A stretch of DNA of 11,648 nucleotides from a bacterium (GTDB lineage: Bacteria; 4484-113; JALSIF01). Below, piece after piece: positions 6,602 through 11,648 of this stretch. The DNA lies in assembly GCA_026981635.1 (NCBI GenBank), contig JALSIF010000263.1:1-11648 (forward strand), in the 5' to 3' direction. Both the position numbers and the translations under genes were made by a program. The notes under the pieces were generated by a model. That model searched no databases. It saw only the letters and a list, made by a program, of their open reading frames with translations, and was not told where the DNA came from. The stretch's first letter is position 1, and the number at the start of each line of letters is the position of its first letter.

Positions 6602-7552
6602 GTGAGTGAGCCCAGCCCCAAGCGCCGCTACACCGTCGCCCTGATCCAGTTCTCCCCCCGCCTGGGGGCAGTGGACGACAACCTCTCCACCATTGAGGAC
6701 TACCTCCGCCAGGCCCGTGAGCGGGGCGCAGATTTGGCCGTCTTCCCTGAGCTTGCCCTCTCCGGCTACCTGGTCCAGGACCTGGCCGGCGAGGTATACC
6801 TCACCGAGCTCCCCCGCCCGGAGCGCAACCGCCGCTGGTGGGACCGGCTGCTAGACCTCTCCCGCACCCTCCCCCTGATAGCCGGCTTGCCCTACCGCGA
6901 CGAGAGCGGCCTCTACATCGCCTCCGCCCTGCTTGCGGAGGGCAAGCTCCTTGCCCTCCACCGCAAGGTATATCTCCCCACCTACGGCCTCTTCCAGGAC
7001 CAGCGCTTCTTTGACCGCGGCCAGCTCCCCACCCTGGCCGCCACCGGGGCCTTCGGCCGGCTGGGCCTGCTCATCTGCGAGGATGCCTGGCACCCCCTGC
7101 TGGTAAACGCCACCGCCCTGATGGGGGCCGAGGTGCTGGTCATCGTCTCCGCCTCTCCCGCCGGCGGCGCCGCCACCGAGGTGGCCTATTCTGCCGAGTG
7201 GTGGGCCACCTTCTGCTCCGTCTACGCCAAGCTCTTCGGCTGCTACGTCCTCTTTGCCAACCGCACCGGCAGCGAGGACGGGGTGATCTACTCCGGCTCC
7301 AGCCGGGTGGTGGACCCCTTCGGCCGGGTGGTGGTGGAGGCCGACGGCAAGGAGGGCAGACCCGCCCCCCTGGAGGACGGCATGCTCATCGCCGAGCTTG
7401 ACCTGGAGGAGGTCTTCCGCGCCCGCACCATCCTCCCCCTGATGAGTGACGAGGACCCCCGCCTGCTGAGGGAGATCTTTGACCGCCTGACCGCCGGCTG
7501 GCAGAGTTTGCCGCCGGCCGCCTCCGGCAAGGCCCAATCAGGTGGAAGCTGA
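6602..7552 (+). CDS. Carbon-nitrogen hydrolase (nitrilase superfamily), NAD synthetase glutaminase-like
   Basis: The 316-residue product is a stand-alone nitrilase-fold amidase. From the GTG at 6602 the Glu-Lys-Cys triad is seen at E50 (VFPELALSGY), K122 (HRKVYLPTYG) and C159 (LICEDAW). The FPELALSGY, LPTYGLFQDQRFF and LLICEDAW stretches resemble the glutaminase domain of glutamine-dependent NAD+ synthetase more than other branches. No synthetase domain follows, so the true amide substrate is unknown. An ATG at 6593 is in frame but lies inside the -10 box, so the GTG is preferred. The stop overlaps the next gene (mqnA-like) by 11 nt, so both are surely co-transcribed and a link to menaquinone synthesis or amide release is possible. 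Confidence 0.85.
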   Translation: MSEPSPKRRYTVALIQFSPRLGAVDDNLSTIEDYLRQARERGADLAVFPELALSGYLVQDLAGEVYLTELPRPERNRRWWDRLLDLSRTLPLIAGLPYRDESGLYIASALLAEGKLLALHRKVYLPTYGLFQDQRFFDRGQLPTLAATGAFGRLGLLICEDAWHPLLVNATALMGAEVLVIVSASPAGGAATEVAYSAEWWATFCSVYAKLFGCYVLFANRTGSEDGVIYSGSSRVVDPFGRVVVEADGKEGRPAPLEDGMLIAELDLEEVFRARTILPLMSDEDPRLLREIFDRLTAGWQSLPPAASGKAQSGGS

Positions 7553-8294
7553 GCCGGCCAAGCCCCTCAGGGTGGGACTGCCCAACTACACCTTGGCCGA
7601 GCCCTACGCCCGCGCTTTCCCCGGGGCCCTGCGCCTGCCTCCCGCCGAGCTAAACCAGCTTGCCGCCCAGAACAAGTTGGATCTGGTCCTCACCAGCTCC
7701 CTGGCGGTGATTGAGCTGGGCCTTTTCCCCCATCCCCTCTATGGCATCGGGTGTTCTGGTGAGGTGATGAGCGTTCTTCTGGTGGGTGCGCCGCCTGAGG
7801 AGTGCGAGCGGCTGGTGCTGGACCCCGCCTCCCGCACCTCCAACGATCTCGCCCGGCTGGTGGTCCAGAAGCTCAGGGGTTCCCTTCCCCCCACCTCACA
7901 CCGTCCTGCGGGAGTGTCCATTGATCCCTCTCCAGGGGAGGCCTGGGTGGTGATCGGCGACCCCGCCCTGGGCCTCTCAGGCGATCTCCCCCGCCACGAC
8001 CTGGGCCGGCTGTGGAAGGAGCTCACCGGCCAGGGCTTCATCTTCGCCCTCTTTGGCCTCAGGGACGCCGGCCACCTGGAGGAGGCGAGCCGGGCCATCG
8101 CCCAGGCCCTGGAGAGGGCCGAGGAGGAGGAGTTTGCCTCCCCGGTGGAGATGCTGAGTGAGAAGGTGGGTCTGAGCAGGCGGGCCGCCCGCCACTACTT
8201 CGGCCAGTGCCTTGACTACCGCCTCACCGCCGACCACTGGCGAGGGCTGGAGCTCTTTATGGAGCTCCGCTCAGCCCTTTCCCCCTATCTCTGA
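7542..8294 (+). CDS. mqnA: MqnA-type chorismate dehydratase (futalosine menaquinone pathway)
   Basis: MqnA dehydrates chorismate to 3-enolpyruvylbenzoate, the first step of menaquinone synthesis by the futalosine route, in the cytoplasm. The 250-residue product follows the family pattern. It begins RVGLPNYTLAEPYARAF, has PAELNQLAAQNKLDLVLTSSLAVIE, then GIGCSGEVMSVLLVG (the GxVxSVxL signature). LDPASRTSNDLARL (the D..SRTS signature) follows, then VVIGDPAL and HDLGRLWKELTGQGFIFALF. The start is a GTG at 7542 inside the end of the nitrilase frame, with only a weak AGG upstream, so coupled translation is likely. Related MqnD enzymes share the fold, but the motif order and IGDPAL favour MqnA. No other mqn gene is in the window. 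Confidence 0.85.
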   Translation: MEAEPAKPLRVGLPNYTLAEPYARAFPGALRLPPAELNQLAAQNKLDLVLTSSLAVIELGLFPHPLYGIGCSGEVMSVLLVGAPPEECERLVLDPASRTSNDLARLVVQKLRGSLPPTSHRPAGVSIDPSPGEAWVVIGDPALGLSGDLPRHDLGRLWKELTGQGFIFALFGLRDAGHLEEASRAIAQALERAEEEEFASPVEMLSEKVGLSRRAARHYFGQCLDYRLTADHWRGLELFMELRSALSPYL

Positions 8295-8315
8295 GATCTT
8301 TTACTTCCCCGACCA

Positions 8316-8347
8316 GGTGGCAGGGGTGGGAGCCTTAGCCTGCCGCC
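8316..8347. terminator. Possible hairpin between convergent mqnA and osmC
   Basis: GGTGGCAGG (8316-8324) pairs with CCTGCCGCC (8339-8347) over 9 bp with one G-U pair and a 14-nt loop. It lies between the convergent stops and overlaps the last codons of osmC. No U-rich tail follows on either strand, so an intrinsic terminator is only a weak call. Confidence 0.3.
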
Positions 8348-8784
8348 CCCGACTGGACGATGTTTAGTTCAAGCTCCATCGGGGCGTTGAGCAGCCGGGA
8401 GATGGGGCAGCCCGCCTTGGCCGCCTCCACCGCCTGGCGGGCCTTGGCCTCGTCGCTCCCCGCCGGCACCACCACGGTGGCGGTAAGCTTGGCCAGGGTG
8501 ATGGTGGGTGCCCCCTCCACCATCTCAAACTTTATGGTGCACCCTGCCTCAATCTTCTCCGGGGTAATGCCCACCTTGCCCAGCTCGGCCGAGCTGGCCA
8601 TGGCGAAGCAGGCCGCGTGGGCCGCCGCCACCAGTTCCTCCGGGTTGGTCCCCGCCTCCTCGCCAAACCGCTTGGCGAAGTTGTAGGGGGTGTCAGAAAG
8701 CACCCCGCTCTCACTGCTCACCCAGCCCTTTCCGTCCTCCAGGCCGCCTTGCCAGACGGCGTTTGCCTTGCGCAGCTTCTCCAT
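8335..8784 (-). CDS. osmC: OsmC-family peroxiredoxin
   Basis: OsmC proteins are cytoplasmic thiol peroxidases that reduce organic hydroperoxides. The 149-residue product matches the OsmC rather than the Ohr lineage: it has WQGGLEDGKGWVSSESGVLSDTPYNFAKRF at the N-terminus. The catalytic set is complete: peroxidatic C59 (HAACFAMA), second C126 (KAGCPISRLL), E49 (TNPEEL) and R39 (AKRFGE). These numbers are almost those known for E. coli OsmC. An additional C82 is present. The ATG has a strong GAGGAGG site. It is divergent from the HAD hydrolase gene, and both -10 elements lie in one inverted repeat, so the two may be regulated together. Confidence 0.92.
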   Translation of the reverse strand: MEKLRKANAVWQGGLEDGKGWVSSESGVLSDTPYNFAKRFGEEAGTNPEELVAAAHAACFAMASSAELGKVGITPEKIEAGCTIKFEMVEGAPTITLAKLTATVVVPAGSDEAKARQAVEAAKAGCPISRLLNAPMELELNIVQSGAAG

Positions 8785-8818
8785 CGTGCTCCTCCTCAGA
8801 AATAGTTAGTCAGAAGGT

Positions 8819-8858
8819 AGTTTATCAGTCCCATCCCCCTGATGGGGAATGATAAGCT
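8819..8858. promoter_or_regulatory. Dyad-symmetric divergent promoter of osmC and HAD gene
   Basis: AGTTTATCAGTCCCATC (8819-8835) and GATGGGGAATGATAAGCT (8841-8858) are near-perfect inverted arms around a 5-nt centre, with one inserted base and two mismatches. Each arm ends in an extended -10 box pointing outward: TGATAAACT on the minus strand toward osmC, and TGATAAGCT on the plus strand toward the HAD gene. With normal spacing the -35 region of each promoter falls in the other arm. The element can therefore act as an operator, a shared promoter, or both. Confidence 0.55.
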
Positions 8859-8867
8859 CCCCCTTCC

Positions 8868-9542
8868 GTGGCAGAGCTCAGGGCAGTCATCTTTGACCTG
8901 GACGGCATCGTGGCGGAGACCGAGCCCATCCAGATCGCCTGCTACACCGAGGCCTTCCGCCGGGTGGGCTTTCCCCTCTCCGCCGAGGAGTACCGCCAGA
9001 AGGTGGTCCTTGCCGGCATGCCCACCCGCGAGCTTTTTCGCTCCCTGGGTGGAAACGACCAGCGCTTTGAGGAGGAGCTTCTGCCCCTCAAGGACCGCCT
9101 CTACCGGGAGCGGGTTAGGCGGGAGCTCTCCCCCCGCCCCGGCCTCACCGAGCTTCTGGACGACCTTTCCCGCCACCGGGTAAAGACCATCCTGGCCACC
9201 GCCAGCCGCCGCAGGAACGCCCACTTCATCCTGGAGACCCTGGGCCTTGCCGACCGCTTCCTAGCCATCTACGGCCTAGAGGATGTGCTTCGCCCCAAGC
9301 CCGACCCGGAGGTATTCCTGGTCATCCTTACCGAGCACCGCCTCTCCCCCGATCAGGTTATCGCCCTGGACGACGCCCCCAAGGGGGTGAGGGCGGCGGC
9401 CGGCGCCGGCATAAGGTGCGTTGCCGTTCCCACTCCGGCCACCGCCGACGGCGACTTCAGCCTGGCCTGGCGCCGGGTGGAAAGCCTCACCGAGCTTAGC
9501 TACCGCTGGCTGGTGGAGGAGCTGGAGAAAGACCTAGGGTAG
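8868..9542 (+). CDS. HAD-superfamily phosphatase / beta-phosphoglucomutase-like hydrolase
   Basis: The 224-residue product is a HAD hydrolase with a helical cap between motifs I and II, as in the phosphatase and beta-phosphoglucomutase group. Motif I is FDLDG with nucleophile D10 and general acid D12. Motif II is T111 in ILATAS. Motif III is K144 in LRPKPDPEVF. Motif IV is D168-D169 in IALDDAPKGVRAA, where many relatives have EDS. The substrate is a small phosphorylated metabolite that cannot be named from sequence. The GTG at 8868 has no SD; TAAGCT ends 9 nt before it, so the mRNA is leaderless or nearly so. Its end overlaps the convergent phosphoribosyltransferase gene by 9 nt. Confidence 0.85.
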   Translation: MAELRAVIFDLDGIVAETEPIQIACYTEAFRRVGFPLSAEEYRQKVVLAGMPTRELFRSLGGNDQRFEEELLPLKDRLYRERVRRELSPRPGLTELLDDLSRHRVKTILATASRRRNAHFILETLGLADRFLAIYGLEDVLRPKPDPEVFLVILTEHRLSPDQVIALDDAPKGVRAAAGAGIRCVAVPTPATADGDFSLAWRRVESLTELSYRWLVEELEKDLG

Positions 9543-10025
9543 GCCCCCTGTCTCTTCCCCCTCCCCCTGCTTCTTGAGGTAGCCCCGCTCCCAGAAGAAC
9601 TTGGGCACGCCGGCAAGGCAGCGCACGAAGATCAGCCCCTCCACCCTCACCCCCCGTTCGCAGTCAATGTAGAGGCAGGCGGGGACCGTCTCCGCCCAGG
9701 GGCAGGCCGCCGCCACCTTGCGCAGCGCCCGGCGCATGCTCCTTCCGGTCCAGGCCGAAGTGTCCACCACCGCGATGCGCTCAAACTGGCGCGGGATGTG
9801 GTCCAGGTTAAAGAGGGTAAACATGGGAAGACTTAGCTGGTTGGAGAGATAGACCGCCACCATCAGCCCCGAGCGGTGGATGCCCACCACCGTATCAAGG
9901 GGACCTTGGGAAGAGAGCTTCTCCCTGAGCTTCCCTAGGTCCAAAAACCACTGCTCGGGTGAGATGCGGCTTGATCCGGCCTCATCCTGCGGCTGCCTTT
10001 CCTTCTCTGCCTCGACTGATTCCAT
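9534..10025 (-). CDS. Phosphoribosyltransferase-fold protein with unusual PRPP motif
   Basis: The 163-residue product looks like a small type I phosphoribosyltransferase. GIHRSGLMVAVYLSNQLSLP resembles the N-terminal PRTase strand-helix unit. AVVDTSAWTGRSM stands where the PRPP-binding motif (usually VVDD..DTGrT) belongs, and PKFFWERGY resembles the C-terminal fPWE element of purine-type enzymes. The motif is odd: the second acidic residue is Thr and the residue before TG is Trp, so the classical acidic pair is not intact. The first 25 residues are polar and probably disordered. TAGAAT lies exactly 7 nt before the ATG at 10025 on the minus strand, indicating a leaderless mRNA. Function unknown: salvage enzyme, regulator or inactive binding protein are all possible. 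Confidence 0.7.
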   Translation of the reverse strand: MESVEAEKERQPQDEAGSSRISPEQWFLDLGKLREKLSSQGPLDTVVGIHRSGLMVAVYLSNQLSLPMFTLFNLDHIPRQFERIAVVDTSAWTGRSMRRALRKVAAACPWAETVPACLYIDCERGVRVEGLIFVRCLAGVPKFFWERGYLKKQGEGEETGGLP

Positions 10026-10032
10026 CGGGGGA

Positions 10033-10038
10033 ATTCTA
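10033..10038 (-). promoter_or_regulatory. -10 box of leaderless phosphoribosyltransferase gene
   Basis: Minus-strand TAGAAT is followed by a 7-nt gap and then the ATG at 10025. There is no SD. It lies 30 nt from the oppositely directed -10 of the threonine aldolase gene, so the two promoters interleave. Confidence 0.55.
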
Positions 10039-10068
10039 GGTGGCCGGGCGGGCCTGCGCCCTTGGGGC

Positions 10069-10074
10069 TATTAT
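10069..10074 (+). promoter_or_regulatory. -10 box of leaderless threonine aldolase gene
   Basis: TATTAT ends 7 nt before the ATG at 10082. It is flanked by GGGGC on the left and GCCCC on the right, an inverted repeat around the box. No SD and no good -35 are visible. Confidence 0.55.
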
Positions 10075-10081
10075 CGGCCCC

Positions 10082-11146
10082 ATGGAGCTTCCGGTGGACC
10101 TTCGCTCTGACACGGTAACCAAGCCCTCCCCCGAGATGCGCCGCTGGATGTATGAGGCCGAGGTGGGCGACGACATCTACGGCGAGGACCCCACGGTGAA
10201 CCTCCTTCAGGAGGAGGTGGCCGAGCTTTTGGGGACCGAGGCCGCCCTCTTCGTCCCCAGCGGCACCATGGCCAACCAGGTCGCCCTCAGGGTCCACACC
10301 CAGCCGGGCGACGAGGTCATCGCCCACCGGGACAGCCACTGCATCCACTACGAGACCGGCGCCCTGGCCGCCCTTTCCGGCTGCCAGGTGGCCGCCCTGG
10401 AGGGGGAGGGGGGGCTGTTTACCCCCGACGATGTGAGGCAGGCGGTGCGTCCCAGCCGCCCCTACCTGCCCCGCAGCACCCTGGTGGTGATGGAAAACAC
10501 CCACAACCGGGGCGGCGGCACCATCTGGCCCCCCGAGCAGTTTGCCGCCGTCGCCGAGGTGGCCCACGAGCTGGGCCTTATGGTCCACCTGGACGGCGCC
10601 CGCCTGATGAACGCCGCGGTGGCCCTGGGCGTGCCCCCCACCACCTGGACTAGGCATACCGATTCGGTGGCCATCTGTTTCAGCAAGGGCCTTGGCGCTC
10701 CCATCGGCTCGGCGGTGGCAGGTTCTAGAGACTTCATTGAGGAGGCCCTCAGGGTGCGCAAGATGTTTGGCGGTGCCATGCGCCAGGTGGGGGTGATCGC
10801 CGCCGCCGCCCGCTATGCCCTGAGGCACAACGTTTCGCGCCTGGCCGAGGACCACCGGCGGGCAAGGGAACTGGCCCGGGGACTTGGGGAGATTGACCAG
10901 GAGCTTGGCGGTGGCCTCCTTTCAGTACCCGAGCCCCAGACCAACATCGTCATGGTGGACCTCTCCCCGCAGCGCCTGCCCGGGGCGGAGGAGCTAGCCC
11001 AGCGCCTCAGGTCGGAGCAGGTGCTGGTGGGCGCCTTTGGCCCCCACCGCATCCGCATGGTGGTCCACCTTGACCTCACCGACCAGTCGGTGGCCTTTGC
11101 CCTTGAGGTGTGGCACAGGGTGCTGGGAGAGGTGAGAAAAGGTTAG
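10082..11146 (+). CDS. ltaE: Low-specificity L-threonine aldolase
   Basis: This PLP enzyme (fold type I, beta-eliminating lyase family) splits L-threonine or L-allo-threonine to glycine and acetaldehyde in the cytoplasm. From the ATG at 10082 the product is 354 residues, the family size. It has the N-terminal [38 protein letters not shown] (cofactor phosphate region) and [11 protein letters not shown]171 and R174 lie in [12 protein letters not shown]. The Schiff-base lysine K202 is in [12 protein letters not shown]. An upstream in-frame ATG (10040) would add 14 residues unlike the family and would begin before the -10 box, so 10082 is preferred. It is divergent from the phosphoribosyltransferase gene. 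Ten nt after its stop a 6-bp hairpin may mark the transcript end. Confidence 0.93.
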   Translation: MELPVDLRSDTVTKPSPEMRRWMYEAEVGDDIYGEDPTVNLLQEEVAELLGTEAALFVPSGTMANQVALRVHTQPGDEVIAHRDSHCIHYETGALAALSGCQVAALEGEGGLFTPDDVRQAVRPSRPYLPRSTLVVMENTHNRGGGTIWPPEQFAAVAEVAHELGLMVHLDGARLMNAAVALGVPPTTWTRHTDSVAICFSKGLGAPIGSAVAGSRDFIEEALRVRKMFGGAMRQVGVIAAAARYALRHNVSRLAEDHRRARELARGLGEIDQELGGGLLSVPEPQTNIVMVDLSPQRLPGAEELAQRLRSEQVLVGAFGPHRIRMVVHLDLTDQSVAFALEVWHRVLGEVRKG

Positions 11147-11155
11147 TTCGCAAGT

Positions 11156-11171
11156 GGCTAAATAGTTAGCC
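11156..11171. terminator. Hairpin just downstream of the threonine aldolase stop
   Basis: GGCTAA-ATAG-TTAGCC is a perfect 6-bp stem with a tetraloop, 10 nt beyond the TAG. No U tract follows at once (GGGAAG), so termination is possible but not convincing. Confidence 0.3.
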
Positions 11172-11294
11172 GGGAAGTAGAAATTATTTGTGCCCCAGTG
11201 GGGTATTAACAGGTGCGTGGTCCTCTCTCTCTGCCGCCCCCACGGCTGGACCACGACTTCCTCCGACAGCCCCGGTAACCCCGGGGCTGAAATT

Positions 11295-11312
11295 GCGTCC
11301 CCGCGGGGACGC
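11295..11312. repeat. Perfect 18-bp palindrome
   Basis: GCGTCCCCGCGGGGACGC equals its own reverse complement. It is the centre of the hairpin series between the threonine aldolase gene and the next gene, and could be a protein-binding site or the stem of an RNA hairpin. Confidence 0.75.
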
Positions 11313-11435
11313 CCTTCCTTCCTCCCCACGGTCCCCACCCTGGGGACCGTGCTCCTAACCAGTCTTAGACTTAACCCACCATGGGCCGATCTGTCAAGTC
11401 TCCCCCTCTCCCCAAGGGAGGGGCGGCCCTCTGGT

Positions 11436-11451
11436 GGGGCTAGAATGCCCC
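11436..11451 (+). promoter_or_regulatory. -10 box inside inverted repeat, leaderless start of the last gene
   Basis: TAGAAT (11441-11446) is framed by GGGGC (11436-11440) and GCCCC (11447-11451), a perfect 5-bp inverted repeat with the -10 box as its loop. The ATG follows 6 nt after the box, without an SD. GCTAGAATGCC is also found before the nitrilase gene (6587-6597). Confidence 0.55.
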
Positions 11452-11452
11452 C

Positions 11453-11648
11453 ATGCCGGCTGAGGTTTCCCCGCTCATCTCGGTGGAGTTTTCCCACCGC
11501 GGAACCACCCGCCGGATCACCGCTCCCCTGCCCCCTTTCCTCACCGCCGACTTCCTCCTCCGCCAGTGGGAGCTGGTCGGGGAGGTAGCCCCGGCCGAGG
11601 GGAGGGTGCTGGTGGTGGGGATGGGGGGGAGCATCCTGCCCACCTCCG
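11453..11648 (+). CDS. Start of a gene with GMGGS motif, possibly a sugar-phosphate isomerase (partial)
   Basis: Only the first 65 residues are in the window and the frame stays open to the edge. A beta-strand followed by a glycine turn (RVLVVGMGGSILPTS) lies at about residues 51-65, preceded by a helical FLLRQWELVGEV segment. GMGGS after a hydrophobic strand at this distance from the N-terminus resembles the opening of SIS-domain bifunctional phosphoglucose/phosphomannose isomerases. Other nucleotide-binding folds have similar turns, so the family call is weak. The start is supported by the leaderless -10 pattern. It lies 306 nt after the threonine aldolase gene on the same strand. Confidence 0.5.
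   Translation, partial: MPAEVSPLISVEFSHRGTTRRITAPLPPFLTADFLLRQWELVGEVAPAEGRVLVVGMGGSILPTS

Larger units (their letters stand above)
11147..11452. other. 306-nt intergenic region packed with perfect hairpins
   Basis: No convincing gene lies here. Besides the first small stem it contains CCCC-AGT-GGGG (11193-11203). CGTGGTCC/GGACCACG (11216-11223 with 11248-11255) encloses GCCG/CGGC (11233-11246). CAGCCCCGG/CCGGGGCTG (11267-11289) has a 5-nt loop. The perfect 18-bp palindrome GCGTCCCCGCGGGGACGC lies at 11295-11312. CACGGTCCCC/GGGGACCGTG (11327-11351) is a 10-bp stem with a 5-nt loop. AGTCT-T-AGACT is at 11361-11371, and an imperfect CCCC..GGGG stem is at 11402-11423. Such a dense series of exact stems suggests a structured RNA or a multi-hairpin DNA element; no known RNA family was recognised. 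Confidence 0.6.

Noticed and set aside
9935-10855. Minus-strand frame of 306 codons opposite the threonine aldolase gene
   Set aside because: The threonine aldolase motifs on the plus strand are complete. The antisense frame is rich in G and H and matches nothing recognisable.
11248-11268. RNase P-like GGAGGAAGTC on the minus strand
   Set aside because: The conserved GAGGAAAGUC core is not matched exactly, the other conserved RNase P regions are not seen, and the gap is short for the full RNA.
11326-11345. T-box-like sequence AGGGTGGGGACCGTG on the minus strand, followed by a GC stem
   Set aside because: It has an extra G relative to the AGGGTGGNACCGCG core and sits inside a perfect 10-bp inverted repeat. 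No minus-strand gene follows for it to control.
10994-11497. Minus-strand frame across the hairpin region
   Set aside because: Low-complexity translation, no SD or promoter pattern, and it runs through the palindromes and the end of a real gene.
1-11648. CRISPR arrays, insertion sequences, tRNA and rRNA genes
   Set aside because: No regularly spaced repeats, transposase motifs, tRNA cloverleaf or rRNA signatures were found on either strand.

Overview
The window is a stretch of bacterial chromosome with high GC content in the genes. It reads as a flagellated bacterium that makes menaquinone by the futalosine route. Several single genes carry a TANNNT -10 box only 6-7 nt before the start codon, so they are probably transcribed without a leader. 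That habit is common in Actinobacteriota, Deinococcota, Chloroflexota and some uncultured high-GC lineages. I cannot assign a phylum from the sequence alone.

Left part (1-5165, all minus strand): one flagellar operon in the order HDOD-flgB-flgC-fliE-fliF-fliG-fliH, with fliH cut by the window edge. It has a recognisable sigma70-type promoter with an AT-rich upstream block. The genes use Shine-Dalgarno (SD) sites and are tightly spaced or overlapping. They encode the proximal rod (FlgB, FlgC), the rod/MS-ring junction (FliE), the MS ring (FliF), the rotor (FliG) and the export regulator (FliH). The HDOD gene is unusual as the first cistron and appears translationally coupled to flgB.

Middle (5166-8294): a 300+ nt intergenic stretch, then a minus-strand nucleotide-sugar dehydratase of the CapD/FlaA1 type. 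It lies upstream of the flagellar operon in the same orientation and could serve flagellin or surface glycosylation. Divergent from it is a plus-strand pair with overlapping reading frames: a carbon-nitrogen hydrolase resembling the glutaminase domain of NAD+ synthetase, and an MqnA-type chorismate dehydratase.

Right part (8295-11648): an OsmC peroxidase and a HAD hydrolase diverge from a strikingly palindromic shared promoter. The HAD gene converges on, and overlaps by 9 nt, an atypical phosphoribosyltransferase. That gene in turn diverges from a low-specificity threonine aldolase. A 306-nt intergenic region packed with perfect GC-rich hairpins follows, then the start of a gene with a GMGGS motif, possibly a sugar isomerase.

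The most interesting signals are the hairpin array at 11156-11451, the dyad-symmetric divergent promoter at 8819-8858, the repeated leaderless promoter pattern that corrects several starts, the possible RNA switch before fliF, and the nitrilase-mqnA coupling.
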